A DNA stretch of 64,000 bases from positions 105,115,467 to 105,179,466 of the forward strand of contig NC_044996.1 of the NCBI RefSeq assembly GCF_008728515.1, in the 5' to 3' direction. This DNA is from Papio anubis (lineage: Eukaryota > Chordata > Mammalia > Primates > Cercopithecidae). The notes under the pieces were generated by a model. It was not told where the DNA came from. It worked only from the letters and a program-made list of their open reading frames with translations, and made no database searches. The position numbers were made by a program, and so were the translations under genes. Below, in pieces: positions 54,565 to 64,000 of this stretch; position 1 is the stretch's first letter; each line of letters opens with the position of its first letter.

Positions 54565-55099
54565 TACACACACACACACACACACACACATACATGCACA
54601 CACACACACACAAATACACATGTATACACACACATGCACATACACACATACCCATACACACCTATACACATGCACATACACACACGTGCAAATACACATG
54701 CATACACACACACATGCACACATGCACACATGCACATGCACATACCCATACACACCAATACACATGCAAAAATATACATGTGTACACACACATACACACA
54801 CCACACATGCACATACACACATATACACACATACACACACATACACATATGCACACAAACATACATATACACACAAACATGAATACACATACACAGATAT
54901 ACATACATACATCGACACACACACATGCACATCGACACATACACAAATACGCACATGCACACAAATATACATATGCACATATACACATGCATATACACAT
55001 ACACACATATACATACCTACACACAAATACACAGGCATACATATATACACCTACACAAATGTACACACATACACATCCATACCTAAACACATACATACG
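54565..55099. repeat. CA-rich satellite, about 535 bp
   Basis: Begins as pure (CA)n and passes into imperfect ACACAT/ACATGC/ATACAC units without a fixed period. It gives frames of 150-225 codons in several phases (His/Thr-rich one way, Cys/Val-rich the other), all artefacts. Confidence 0.96.
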
Positions 55100-55270
55100 C
55101 GTTTCAAAATCCCCCAAATGTCACCCAGCTACACTGGCAAATGCTACCCATCCAAGTGCTATTGCCACCCATTGACAAAGGCTACCATGGGGACTGTTGA
55201 GAGCACTTTCTAGTGAGTATCTGGAGAGGTGAGGTTATTTAACAGGGCTCTGGTGGGCCCCCTTTGTCTG
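55100..55270. other. Unique sequence
   Basis: No feature recognised. Confidence 0.3.
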
Positions 55271-55271
55271 T

Positions 55272-55360
55272 CTGACCCTGAGCAATTAACTCTAAACTCC
55301 TGTTTCTTCTTCAGTAAAAGAGTAATGGTAATCCCCACTCCCGAAAGTTCTTGTACAGGA
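55272..55360 (+). mobile_element. MIR: MIR fragment
   Basis: 'ctgagcaattaactctaaac' and 'aaaagagtaatggtaatccc' follow the sense MIR core. Confidence 0.5.
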
Positions 55361-55364
55361 AAAA

Positions 55365-55450
55365 TCTGCTCATTCATCAGATATTTACTGGACATCCGCT
55401 GCATGCCAGGCACTGTGCGGGGACTCAGCAGTGAATGGGGTCTAGGTGGC
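55365..55450 (-). mobile_element. L2: L2 3' end fragment, antisense
   Basis: 'attcatcagatatttactgg' and 'tgcatgccaggcactgtgcg' are the antisense L2 3' terminus. Confidence 0.65.
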
Positions 55451-55765
55451 TTATTGCCATCAGATGATGGTGAAGGAGAGGAGGCCAGCAGTTAGCGCAC
55501 CTGGAAGCCATGTGCTAGGAAGTCGCACAAGAGGGCTGCAGGTACACAGTGGGATTTTGAGCTAGTCAGGAAAAGCATCCAAGACAACACAGGCAAGGGG
55601 AGGTCAGGAAAGCCTTTCCTGTGTGGTGGAGACTGTGGCAAGGCCATGTCCCAACGTGGGAAGTGAGTGCAGGGGGTCAGGGAGCTGGGTGGCTACAGCA
55701 AATGTCACTACACACGGGACGGTGGGGCCAGGAAAGGTAAGTCTGGAAATGTGGGGTGGCTGGAT
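55451..55765. other. Unique sequence, nothing recognised
   Basis: The frames here continue into the Alu at 55776 and are not supported as coding. Confidence 0.3.
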
Positions 55766-55775
55766 TGGACAAGGC

Positions 55776-56057
55776 GTTTTACGGTGTCTTGCTCTGTCGC
55801 CCAGGCTGGAGTACAGCGGTGCGATCTCAGCTCACTGCAGCCCCAACCCCTCTGGCTCAAGCCGCCATCCTGCCTCACAAGTAACTGGGACCACAGGCAT
55901 GCACCACCATGCCAGGCTAATTTTTGTATTTTTTTTTGTAGAGATGGGATCTCACCACGTTGCCCAGGCTGGTCTGGAACTCGTGGGCTCAAGTGATTCC
56001 CCAGCGACAGCCTCCCAAGGTGCTAGGATTACAGGTGTGAGCCACCACGCCTGGCCC
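55776..56057 (-). mobile_element. AluJ: Alu SINE, antisense, without poly-A tail
   Basis: Begins inside the right arm at 'cggtgtcttgctctgtcgcc' with no poly-T run, and ends 'ccaccacgcctggcc'. A 9-bp flanking match 'ggacaaggc' (55767-55775; 56058-56066) suggests an insertion whose tail was lost. Confidence 0.9.
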
Positions 56058-56066
56058 GGACAAGGC

Positions 56067-56640
56067 CTTAAATAGAAGGCAAAGCCTTTTGACCATTTCT
56101 GTTGACAAAGGACTTTTTGTGTGACAGGAACACAGCCCAGTTGTAGAAGGGCCACTTTAGGGATAGTTGGAATAAGGAAAGAACTTCTCCAAGAGGCAAG
56201 ACAGCTGAGTCAGTGCGGAGGTGCTGGGTCTCGGAACTTCAGTCACTACCTCAGACACTCCCACGATAGCCAGGAAGCCAGCCCCTGCGGTGGGAGGGAG
56301 GGCTTCCCACCAGCCCCTTCCCATAAGGCAAACAGCTTTGCCCATGCCTTGAGCAGCAGTGCCCAGCTCCCTCCTTCGTGCCACACCCTCCAGGCTCACC
56401 CGAGGCACAGGGGTTGGGACAGGCCTGGGTTTCATCTGTTTTGGCTGCAGGTTTCATTTGTTCGCCTGGGTGTCCCTTGTTCACAGGGCTATCGCCTCTC
56501 ATTGTGATTAAAGTAACGAGTTCCATTGACTCAAGATGGGAGTACAAGCAGTTCCCAGCTATGCAGCGTGGCAGGTCACCCTGGTTCATGGAATCCCTGC
56601 CCTGGATCTCCCCTGGAAGATGACAATCCAAAAAGACACG
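56067..56640. other. Unique sequence, nothing recognised
   Basis: Overlapping frames on both strands (56121-56507 plus; 56251-56718 minus) are shadows without domains. Confidence 0.3.
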
Positions 56641-56652
56641 GAAATTATCTTC

Positions 56653-56965
56653 TGGCCGGGCACAGTGGCTCACGCCTGTAATCGCAGCACTTTTGGGAGG
56701 TGGAGGCGAGTGGATCAATTGAGGTCAGGTGTCTGAGGTCAGCCTGGCCAACTTGGTGAAACTCTGTCTCTACTAAAAATACAAAAATTAGTTGGGTGTG
56801 GTGGCATGCGTCTGTAGCCCCAGCTACTCGGGAGGCTGATGCAGGAGAATTGCTTGAACCCGGGAGGCAGAGGTTGCAGTGAGCTGAGATCACGCCACTG
56901 CACTCCAGCCTGGGTGACAGAATGAGACCCTGTCTCAAAAAAAAAAAAAAAAAAAAAAAAGATAA
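56653..56965 (+). mobile_element. AluS: AluS SINE with long A tail
   Basis: 'ggccgggcacagtggctcac' through a pure A run of about 25. Perfect 12-bp duplication 'gaaattatcttc' (56641-56652; 56966-56977). Confidence 0.96.
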
Positions 56966-57104
56966 GAAATTATCTTCCTCTTAGGAAGATTCATTCGGTT
57001 ACTATAACAACAAGGAAGCAAAGCTACCCCAGCGGGAGCCCCTCACCTCCAAACCCTGTGAGCACACTCCAGAATCTCTTCTTCCATCTCGGTAGTGGCC
57101 CAGG

Positions 57105-57275
57105 ATGCAAAGAAGCTTTTTAGAGCTGGAAGGGACCATAAACATGAACCTTAGACATGAAAGCAGAGCCCCCATTTCCAGATGAGAAGGTTGAGGTCCA
57201 GAGAGGAAGTGACTTGCCCAAGGTCACATAGCAGGAGGCAGGGCCAGGTCCCCCTGCAGGTCCACCTTCCTGCTT
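57105..57275 (-). mobile_element. MIR/L3-like relic
   Basis: 'tagagctggaagggaccata' followed by 'gatgagaaggttgaggtcca' and 'cttgcccaaggtcacatagc' is the antisense text of a widespread ancient SINE/LINE tail. Confidence 0.6.
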
Positions 57276-57655
57276 CTGGTTGCTCCTGCCAGCTGGGGGC
57301 CCCCCGACCCTTTGGGCAGAAGGGCCTTCTTGGAAGGCCCCGCTGAGAGCAGCACAGGAGATCTGGCAACTGAGGTCCAGGGCTCCAGGGTTCCATCCTT
57401 GGGCAACCTGGGGTCACAAGCAGCTCCCTGAAGGCCTGCCTCCTCCAAGGGTGCTGCCCAGGATGAGAAAGCGCCTCGCTCCTGCCTTTTAAGCACTGCC
57501 TTCTGGGGCAGGGGACTGGGAAAGGCCCCACAGCCACCAAGGAGGGAGAAAGGGGATGTGGAGAGCCCAAATTCCCCAAAGCGGGAGTGGAGAACCAAGG
57601 TAACGTGGAAAAGACATGGCGGAGGGCGTTCCAGGGCCAGGTGGGAGTCAGCCCC
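57276..57655. other. GC-rich unique sequence
   Basis: Open on the minus strand for about 150-170 codons in two phases (57151-57657 and 57224-57670). The overlap of two long frames and the relic at their ends argue for composition, not coding. Confidence 0.35.
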
Positions 57656-57669
57656 ATCTCCAGTTACCA

Positions 57670-57785
57670 ACTTTGCTTGAACTACGCTTTGGATTCCTCA
57701 TCTATAAAGTGGGTTAATACCAGCACTTCCTTCGTGGGGTTATTCTGAGGATCCAGGGAGATGCCCATGGGACGAGGTTAGCAGA
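57670..57785 (+). mobile_element. MIR: MIR 3' half
   Basis: 'tcctcatctataaagtgggt' and 'gggttattctgaggatccag' correspond to the sense MIR after the CORE region. Confidence 0.65.
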
Positions 57786-57950
57786 GAATAGGTCCATTCA
57801 TTGTGGTGCCATCTCCTAGTGCAAACCAAACAGAAGCAAAAACACGTGGTAGAGACCCATATGCCCACAGAGGAGTCTCATAAACAGACACATTGCAGAG
57901 CTGAGAGAGCAGCAGAAGAAATCCGGTGAGATCAAGATGCCTGAACACGC
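57786..57950. other. Unique sequence
   Basis: Nothing recognised. Confidence 0.3.
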
Positions 57951-57967
57951 ACACCACCATGTTTTAC

Positions 57968-58289
57968 TTTTTTTAAATTATTTTTATTTTTATTTTTATT
58001 TTTTTGAGATGGAGTCTTGCTCTGTCGCCCAGGCTGGAGTGCAGTGGTGCGATCTCGGTTCACTGCAAGCTCCGCCTCCCAGGTTCATGCCATTCTCCTG
58101 CCTCAGCCTCCCGAGCAGCTGGGACTACAGGCACCCGCCACCACACCAGGCTAATTTTTTTTTGTATTTTTAGTAGAGATGGGTTTTCACCATGTTAGTC
58201 AGGATGGTCTCGATCTCCTGACCTTGTGATTCGCCCGCCTCGGCCTCCCAAAGTGCTGGGATTACAGGCATGAGCCACCGCGCCTGGCC
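57968..58289 (-). mobile_element. AluY: AluY SINE, antisense
   Basis: A (TTTTA)n-containing head, then 'gagatggagtcttgctctgt' and 'cactgcaagctccgcctccc', the latter AluY-type. Flanks 'accaccatgttttac' and 'accaccacattttac' (57953-57967; 58290-58304). It lacks the monkey 'cttgagcc' variant. Confidence 0.93.
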
Positions 58290-58304
58290 ACCACCACATT
58301 TTAC

Positions 58305-58520
58305 ACAGTGATGCACAGCTATGTCATGAAAATGGGAAGACATGTATAGAAATTAGGAATAGCAGATTTCATCCAGTGGTTACCTCTGAAGTAGGGAAGG
58401 AGGATGCAATCAAGAAGGCAGGACAACCGGGAGCTTCATTTACCTAGGTAGTGCTTGATTTCATCCAGAACACGAGCAAGTCCATTGCACTGCACACAGC
58501 AGTGTCTGAGGCTCAGCCTG
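58305..58520. other. Unique sequence
   Basis: Nothing recognised. Confidence 0.3.
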
Positions 58521-58524
58521 GAGC

Positions 58525-58957
58525 ATCTTTCTCCTGTCCTTTCCCGACTGCCTCGTGCTCATCTTCCAAGCCTTGGCTGAAACACACTCCCGCTGGGAGC
58601 TCTTTCCTGGCACTCCTCCCCACGCCCCTGCCACAAGCCTGGGATGGGGCCGCTGACAAACGGTCCTAGACCTCTGGCCATGATCAGGCCTGTCATAGGG
58701 GCTGTAGTTGAGGATTTAGTGTCTTTCTCCCCTGACTCTTGATGGCAGGGGCTGAGTCTTCTTTGCCCAATGGAAGGAGTAGCCCATACTGGTCCTCTGT
58801 CACTAAGCAAATATTTATTGAACACCTACTATGTGCCAGGCACCAGGCATATAGCAGCAAACAAAACAGACAAAACTCTCTGTGCCCCTAGAGCTGGCAT
58901 GAATGTTTGTTGAATGAAATGAATGTTGAATGAATGAATGACTGAAAACCTCACAGA
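58525..58957. mobile_element. L2: L2 relics
   Basis: 'ttggctgaaacacactcccg' with 'ctcctccccacgcccctgcc' looks like the L2 coding end in sense, while 'aatatttattgaacacctac' and 'tatgtgccaggcaccaggca' (58809-58848) are antisense L2 3' end. At least two fragments meet here. Confidence 0.5.
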
Positions 58958-59118
58958 AGGCTGCATGTGGTGGCTCATGCCTGTAATCCTAGCACTTTGG
59001 GAGGCTGAGGTGGGAGGCCTCATTTGAGGCCAAGAGTTCAAGACCAGCCTGGGCAACACAGTTAGACCCTACCTGTATAAAAACAAAACAAAACAAAACA
59101 AAAAACTTAAAAATAAAG
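58958..59118 (+). mobile_element. FLAM: Alu left-arm monomer with (AAAAC)n tail
   Basis: A single sense arm ('atgtggtggctcatgcctgt') ends in (AAAAC)n plus a short A/T run. Duplication 'gaaaacctcacaga' (58944-58957) and 'gaaaaccccacaga' (59119-59132). Confidence 0.9.
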
Positions 59119-59132
59119 GAAAACCCCACAGA

Positions 59133-59600
59133 AAATATCCCTTATCTCCTGGTTCCCTCTCCCCCTCCACACTAGGGGAGATTGGGATCCAGGGGAAGCA
59201 AAATAAAATCATAAAAGAAAGCATCTTCTAGGAAAACACTGGCAAGGTGGCCAGGGCCAGGGCCGGGGTGGCGGTGAGGGAGCCCCAAGGTTGTCCCACA
59301 CGCCACCCAAGGGATCCTAGTCCAGGTGGCTCCCCTTGATTTATTTTCCTGGGAAAGATAATCCCTGCTCTCTCTGAGGGAGGTCCATGCCACCGCTTAG
59401 CTTCTCCACAAATGTCAAATGATCTCATCCCTCCTGTGCAGGCAGAGAGTAATAAAAACAATGAATGTGCAAGCAAAGTTCACACCCAGTTATCCCATGC
59501 TTAATTCAAGACGAAGAGAGAAGGGTAGGTGGAGGAAGCAGTGGTTTCTCCCCAACCTCCTCACTCCCACACACCTCCTTTCTGATCAAATCCCCCTACA
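59133..59600. other. Unique sequence, nothing recognised
   Basis: No repeat or exon supported. Confidence 0.3.
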
Positions 59601-59805
59601 GCAGTGGTTCTCACAGTGTGGTCCACAGACCAGGCTCAGCATCATCTGGGAGCTTGTTAGAAATGCACATTCTTGGGCCCCACCCCAGACCTGCGGAATC
59701 AGCTGCTCTAGGTGGGGCCCTGGCACTCTTTACTTTAACAAGCCCTCCAGGGAGCTCCAATGCAAGAGGCTGGGGAATCACCTGGGAACCTTGAAAAACT
59801 ACTGA
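59601..59805 (+). mobile_element. MER5: MER5 (A1/B-like) hAT element
   Basis: 'cagtggttctcacagtgtgg', 'gaaatgcacattcttgggcc' and 'aacaagccctccagggagct' follow the MER5 layout. Confidence 0.8.
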
Positions 59806-59925
59806 TGTCTGCATCCCTCCCCATCTCCCGGGATTCTGAAATAATTGGTCTGGGAAGAGACCTGGGCTTCCGGAGATTTTGAATCTCTCTAGATGACTCT
59901 GCTGTGCACCTGGAGAGCAGTCCTG
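59775..59925 (+). mobile_element. Second MER5-like relic
   Basis: 'aatcacctgggaaccttgaa' then 'gattctgaaataattggtct' and 'agagacctgggcttccggag' form another MER5/Charlie-like text immediately after the first. Confidence 0.45.
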
Positions 59926-60007
59926 GGTCCCAGTCCCCTAATTCTGTCATCAGAGCAGAGAAAAAGAATTTCTCACTTACAAGGGGTTTGTTACTGTGCT
60001 GACATAG

Positions 60008-60175
60008 CACAATGTTTCTCAAACTTCAGCAAACATCAGAATCCCCTAGAGTGCTTGTTAAAGCCCCGGCTCTCTGATTCAGCAGGTCGGGAGTGGGGCC
60101 TGAGAATGTGCATTTCTAATGAGTTCGCAGGTGATGCTGCTGATTGTCTGAAGACCACACTGAGAACCACTGACA
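60008..60175 (+). mobile_element. MER5A: MER5A hAT element
   Basis: 'gtttctcaaacttcagcaaa', 'ctctgattcagcaggtcggg' and 'acactgagaaccactgac' give a nearly complete MER5A. The overlapping 170-codon frame (59893-60405) is an artefact of it. Confidence 0.88.
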
Positions 60176-60590
60176 AGGATTCTTTCCTGGACCAAATGTT
60201 AGTTAGGCTCCCCAACCTTCTTCTAGGTCCATCTGTGCCCATTCTTGTAAAAACTCATATTAATAAGAACCCCCTACTCTCAATAGCTGATCAGTTCCTC
60301 ACCCTCCACCATCCCAGAGTGATGTCTGATCACCCTGGCCAGCCTTCAGCAAGAGTCCTGTCAGGTTGGTTTAGGCAGAATGGGTACCACGATATCCCTT
60401 CTTAGTAATTTCCCATCCACTGACTTCATCCTGCCCCTTGACTGTATATTCTCACTTGTCCATGCTGTACTTGGGGATGAGCCCAATCCCTTTCCTCTAC
60501 TGCAAAATCCCATTGTAGTGGTCCCTATACCTATCTTGATGATCCTGAATAAAGTCTGGCTTAGCGTGCTTTAACAAGGTGTCACTGAAT
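60176..60590. other. Unique sequence, nothing recognised
   Basis: No repeat or exon supported. Confidence 0.3.
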
Positions 60591-60591
60591 T

Positions 60592-61130
60592 TGTTTTATA
60601 TATGTTTTTAATTGGCAGATAACATGTTTTCATCATGTACAACATGATGTCTTGAAGAATATATACGTTGCAGAATGGCTAAATCAAGTCAATTAACAAA
60701 TGCATTACCTTGCAGTTATCACTTTCTGGTAACAGCCCATAATATCCACTCTCTTTACATTTTTTCAAGAACAGTACAGACAGTCCTGACTTACAATGGT
60801 TCAATTTACAACTTTTTGACTTTACAATGGAGTGAAAGTGATACATAGTCATTACACTCTTCAACTTACTATTCAACTTATACTGGCGTTACATCCCAAT
60901 GAAAATATCACAAGTCACAAGCGCACAAGAAGCATCTGTACATCGCCATTAACTATAGTCACTTCACTGTACAATAGATCTTTTGACACTTCTTCCCCTT
61001 AACTGTTAAGTATATATCCTCTGACCAACCTCTCCCCATCCCTGCTAAGCACCCCACCCTCTGATAACCACCATTATACTCTCTACTTCTATGATCAATC
61101 TTTTTAGATTAGGTATTTTTTTCCTTTAAT
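60592..61130. mobile_element. Probable L1-related relic with a nested DNA transposon
   Basis: 'catcatgtacaacatgatgt' with 'cagaatggctaaatcaagtc', and later 'ctgtacaatagatcttttga' with 'accattatactctctacttc', is text I associate with an L1-derived element. Between them, 60775-60945 ('cagtcctgacttacaatggt' ... ) looks like a small inserted DNA transposon of Tigger/MER type. Names uncertain. Confidence 0.4.
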
Positions 61131-61144
61131 ATCACTTAGCCTAG

Positions 61145-61310
61145 ATAATCGTTAGAACAACCCTCTGAGATCAGCATCATTACCTCATTTAAGGAATGGG
61201 GAAAGTGGAACACAGAGGAGCTAAGTGACTTGCTCAAGGTAGCACAGTTGATGATGGAGCTGGATTTGAAGCCAATAGGTCAGCTCCAGAGCCCCTGTTC
61301 TTTCCCAGGT
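61145..61310 (-). mobile_element. MIR: MIR SINE, antisense
   Basis: 'aggagctaagtgacttgctc', 'aaggtagcacagttgatgat' and 'ggagctggatttgaagccaa' are the reverse complement of a MIR. Confidence 0.85.
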
Positions 61311-61548
61311 GCAGTTTGTTTAGTGTAGGGATCAGGATTTGTTCTGAGGCACATCTTGCACTCTTTCCCCTGACAGCCCTCCCAGCCCTGCCTCCTCCAG
61401 GGCCAGGAAAGCAGTGCAACAATGGTGGCTGTGGGTGGCTTTGTTTGTGCCTGACATTTCTCCAGGGTTTCTCTCCCCGGCTGCTCAATGCCTTCTGTTG
61501 TCTCCTAATTATTCAGGACCACATGCAGGCCTGGCTCCCCTAAAGTCT
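61311..61548. other. Unique sequence
   Basis: Nothing recognised. Confidence 0.3.
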
Positions 61549-61550
61549 CC

Positions 61551-61968
61551 TGATATAATTTGAATCTGTATCCCCACCCAAATCTCAAATTCAGTTGTAA
61601 CCCCCAATGTTGGAGGTGGGGTCTGGTGGGAGATGGTTGGATCACGGGGGTGGATTTCTCATGAATGGTTTAGCACCATCCCCTTTGGTGCCGTTCTTGT
61701 GGTAGTGAGGGAGTTCTCATGAGATCTGATTGTTTAAAAATGTGAGCATCTCCCCTACCCACTTTCTCCTGCTCTGGCTCTGTGAGACGTCTCGCTCCCT
61801 CTTTGCCTTCCACCATGATTGGAAGCTTTCTAAGGCCTCCCCAGAAGCAGAAGGCACTATGCTTCCTGTACAACCTGCAGAACCATGAGACAATTACACC
61901 TCTTTTCTTTATAAATTACCCAGTCTCAGGTATTTCTTTATAGCAATGTGAGAACAGCCTAATACACC
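61551..61968 (+). mobile_element. MST: MST-type MaLR LTR
   Basis: 'tgatataatttgaatctgta', 'ggggtctggtgggagatggt', 'gttctcatgagatctgattg', 'ccttccaccatgattggaag' and 'aattacccagtctcaggtat' give a complete LTR ending 'acagcctaatacacc'. Confidence 0.88.
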
Positions 61969-62149
61969 CCCTTTGCTTTGGCATTCCATTGCAGCCCCTC
62001 GAAGACCCAAACTCTTCCATCAGCTGTCAATTTTGCACTAAGCACAGTTGGCCACTATTCCTCTCAGTGATACCTGCCTTCAACATGGGAAGCCTTTATC
62101 AAAGTTAGTGGACCTCTCAGGATGGAACTTAAGGTATTAACGTCACTTT

Positions 62150-62285
62150 TTTATCTGTTCATGCCTTCATTCAAACAGCCATTCTGTCAACATTTATTGA
62201 ACATCTATGTAACAGATCCCATGCAATGTGCTGGGAATTGAAATACAGGGAAGACATGATCACCTATCTCAAGATGTTTCCTCAA
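62150..62285 (-). mobile_element. L2: L2 3' end fragment, antisense
   Basis: 'catgccttcattcaaacagc' and 'caacatttattgaacatcta' are antisense L2 terminus, continuing to 'gctgggaattgaaatacagg'. Confidence 0.65.
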
Positions 62286-62394
62286 GAGACAGAAGGACCA
62301 GGGAACATAAGTCCCATGATGGCAAGGATTCTATCTGGCTCACTCACTGCTGCCTAGAAAAGAATCTAGAGCATCATTGGTCCTCAATAAGTAC

Positions 62395-62590
62395 GGAAGG
62401 AAGGAAGGAAGGAAGGAAGGAAGGAAGGAAGGAAGGAAGGAAGGAAGGGAGGGAGGGAGGGAGGGAGGGAGGGAGGGAAGGTAGGGAGGCAGGAAGAAAG
62501 GGAGGGAGGGAGGGATGGAGGAAGGAAGGAAGGAAAGGAGGAAGGAAGGAAGGAAGGAAGGAAGGAAGGAAGGAAGGAAGGAAAGAAGAA
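62395..62590 (+). repeat. (GGAA)n / (GGGA)n satellite
   Basis: About 195 purines in a row, almost unbroken: 13-14 GGAA units, then GGGA units, a mixed middle (62478-62540) and a second GGAA block. Frames on both strands (62228-62611; 62340-62648) are artefacts. Confidence 0.97.
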
Positions 62591-62734
62591 ATTGAAGGGG
62601 AACCTGCTTGAGAGAGTGTCCTTTTCTTTCTCCCCAGATGTCAGTCAAGTCCAGAATATCCTCACTGTTTATGTGAATAATGTGTCCACTTGGGAGTGAT
62701 GTTCAGGTCAACTATGAGCACCCAAAGTACTAAG

Positions 62735-64000
62735 CCCTGTTCAAGAAATGCCCCATTCCATCACATTACCCGACTTCAAACTACACTACAAGGCTACAGT
62801 AACCAAAACAGTATGGTACTGGTACACAAACAGACACATAAGCCAATGAAACAGAATAGAGAACCCAGAAATAAAGCCACACACCTAAATAAAGCCATAC
62901 ACCTAAATAAATCCACACACCACACTTTCTTTGACAAAGTCAACAAAAATAAGCAATGGAGAAAGGAATTCCTATTCAATAAATGGTGCCAGGATTACTG
63001 GCTAGCTATATGCAGAAGATTGAAACTGAATCCCTACCTATCACCATATACAAAAATTAACTCAAGATGGATTAAAGACTTAAATGTAAAACCTTAAGCT
63101 ATAAAAATCCTACAAGAAAATCTAGGCAATACCCTTTTGGACATCAGCCTTGGAAAAGAATGTATAACTAAGTCCTCAAAAGCAATTTCAACAAAAGCAA
63201 AAATTGACAAGTGAGACCTAATTAAACTACAAAACTTCTTTTTTTTTTTTTTTTTTTTTGAGACGGAGTCTCGCTCTGTCACCCAGGCTGGAGTGCAGTG
63301 GCCAGATCTCAGCTCACTGCAAGCTCCACCTCCCGGGTTCACGTCATTCTCCTGCCTCAGCCTCCCGAGTAGCTGGGACTACAGGCGCCTGCCACCTCGC
63401 CCGGCTAAGTTTTTGTATTTTTAGTAGAGACGGGGTTTCACTGTGTTAGCCAGGATGGTCTCGATTTCCTGACCTCGTGATCCGCCCGTCTCGGCCTCCC
63501 AAAGTGCCGGGATTACAGGCTTGAGCCACCGCGCCCGGCCTAAACTACAAAACTTCTGCACAGCAAAATAAACTATCAACAGAGTAAACAGACAAGCTAC
63601 AAAATGGGAGAAAATATTTGCAAACTATGCATCTGACAGGTCTAATACCCAGAATTTATAAGGAACTTAAATAATTCAACAAGCAAAAACAAAACCCCAT
63701 TTTTAAAAAATGGGCAAAGAACATAAGCAGATACTTCTCAAAAGAAGACATACAAGTAGCCAACAACCATACGAAAAAACGCTCCACATCACTAAGCAGC
63801 AGAGAAATGCAAATCAAAACCACAATTAGTACCATCTCACACCAGTCAGAATGGCTATTATAAAAAGTCAAAAAGTCAAAAAATAACAGATATTGGTGAG
63901 GCTGTGGAGAAAAGGGAATGTTTATACACTGTTGGTGGAAATGTAAATTAGTTCGACCACTGTGGAAAGCAGTTTGGAGATTTCTCAAAGACCTAAAAAT
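62735..64000 (+). mobile_element. L1: L1P ORF2 fragment, runs off the window
   Basis: Sense primate-age L1. The open frame at 62690-63097 gives the ORF2p C-terminal part (residues near FFDKVNKNKQWRKEF and QDYWLAICRRLKLNPYL), in the region following the reverse transcriptase. Stops follow at 63095. After the Alu the text goes on ('aaaatgggagaaaatatttg', 'tcaaaaccacaattagtacc') to the window edge. An in-frame 18-bp duplication at 62881-62916 adds six codons. Confidence 0.9.
63240..63540 (-). mobile_element. AluYRa: AluY of Old World monkey type (AluYRa-like), antisense
   Basis: Nearly free of decay, CpG-rich, with 'cagtggccagatctcagctc', 'tttctgtattttta'-free linker 'ggctaagtttttgtattttt', 'tctcgatttcctgacctcgt' and 'attacaggcttgagccaccg'. 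These changes mark the monkey AluYR lineage. A perfect 17-bp duplication 'taaactacaaaacttct' lies at 63223-63239 and 63541-63557. Confidence 0.92.

Noticed and set aside
54565..55099. Repeat array considered as CRISPR-like
   Set aside because: No fixed repeat length or spacers, and the host is a primate; it is a dinucleotide-derived satellite.
54492..55213. Long open frames (up to 225 codons) on both strands
   Set aside because: They consist of translated CA-rich satellite units (His/Thr or Cys/Val/Met alternation) in several phases at once, without a domain.
55623..56075. 150-codon open frame
   Set aside because: Most of it is the antisense Alu at 55776-56057.
57151..57670. Two overlapping minus-strand frames of 168 and 148 codons
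   Set aside because: Different phases of the same GC-rich DNA, ending in a MIR/L3-like relic; Pro/Leu/Gly-rich composition without a domain.
59893..60405. 170-codon open frame
   Set aside because: It spans a MER5A element and flanking DNA; no domain or conserved start.
62228..62648. Lys/Gly/Arg-rich frame and its Ser/Phe-rich mirror
   Set aside because: They translate the GGAA/GGGA satellite.
62690..63097. L1 ORF2 stretch considered as a functional gene
   Set aside because: It lacks the start, endonuclease and most of the reverse transcriptase, ends in a stop at 63095, and is followed by an Alu insertion.

Overview
This is nuclear DNA of an Old World monkey, most likely a cercopithecine such as a macaque or baboon. 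Primate SINEs (about 29 Alu copies or fragments) and L1 LINEs are present throughout. The two youngest-looking Alus, at 49770-50072 and 63240-63540, carry bases I associate with the monkey AluY (AluYR) lineage, not human AluY: 'aggcttgagcc' near the head end in both, plus 'ggccagatct' (63301-63310, antisense) and an 'aagtttttg' linker in the second. The genus cannot be decided from this window.

I find no convincing protein-coding gene, exon chain, tRNA, rRNA or snRNA. Nearly every long open frame lies in an Alu, an L1 or a simple repeat. The window is best read as intergenic or deep intronic sequence made of layered transposon remnants separated by blocks of apparently unique DNA.

Layout. 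1-5 kb: an MLT1-like LTR with an Alu, then two head-to-tail old L1 3' ends (about 1350-4055), the first with a nested Alu monomer. 5-17 kb: L2, MIR and MLT1-type LTR relics, four Alus, a short palindromic transposon split by an Alu, a hAT element, and unique blocks with possible regulatory sites (perfect palindrome at 9616-9628; homeodomain/CRE-like cluster at 14302-14404). 17-29 kb: MLT1 LTRs on both strands, an L1 fragment, MIRs, Alus, a CA microsatellite and a CR1/L3-like relic. 29-38 kb: MLT1A0-like LTRs, a MER5A split by an Alu, and an unrecognised coiled-coil-like frame at 34583-34813. 38.2-40.7 kb: a Tigger-type DNA transposon split by two LTRs. 41-50 kb: L1, Alus, LTR relics, a pyrimidine tract and an LTR split by a monkey AluY. 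50-55.1 kb: Alus, a second copy of the palindromic element, a Z-DNA-prone tract, two LTRs and a 535-bp CA-rich satellite. 55-64 kb: Alus, MIR/L2, a cluster of MER5 relics, an MST LTR, a GGAA/GGGA satellite and an L1P ORF2 fragment that runs off the window and is split by a monkey AluY.

About two dozen LTRs of MaLR type make this region notably rich in that class. Family names are from memory of consensus sequences and no library search was run, so subfamily labels are provisional; target-site duplications (TSDs) and interruptions are read directly from the sequence. I did not find a previously undescribed biological system. The most unusual item is the nested Tigger/LTR structure, which includes an approximately 860-bp LTR I cannot name.
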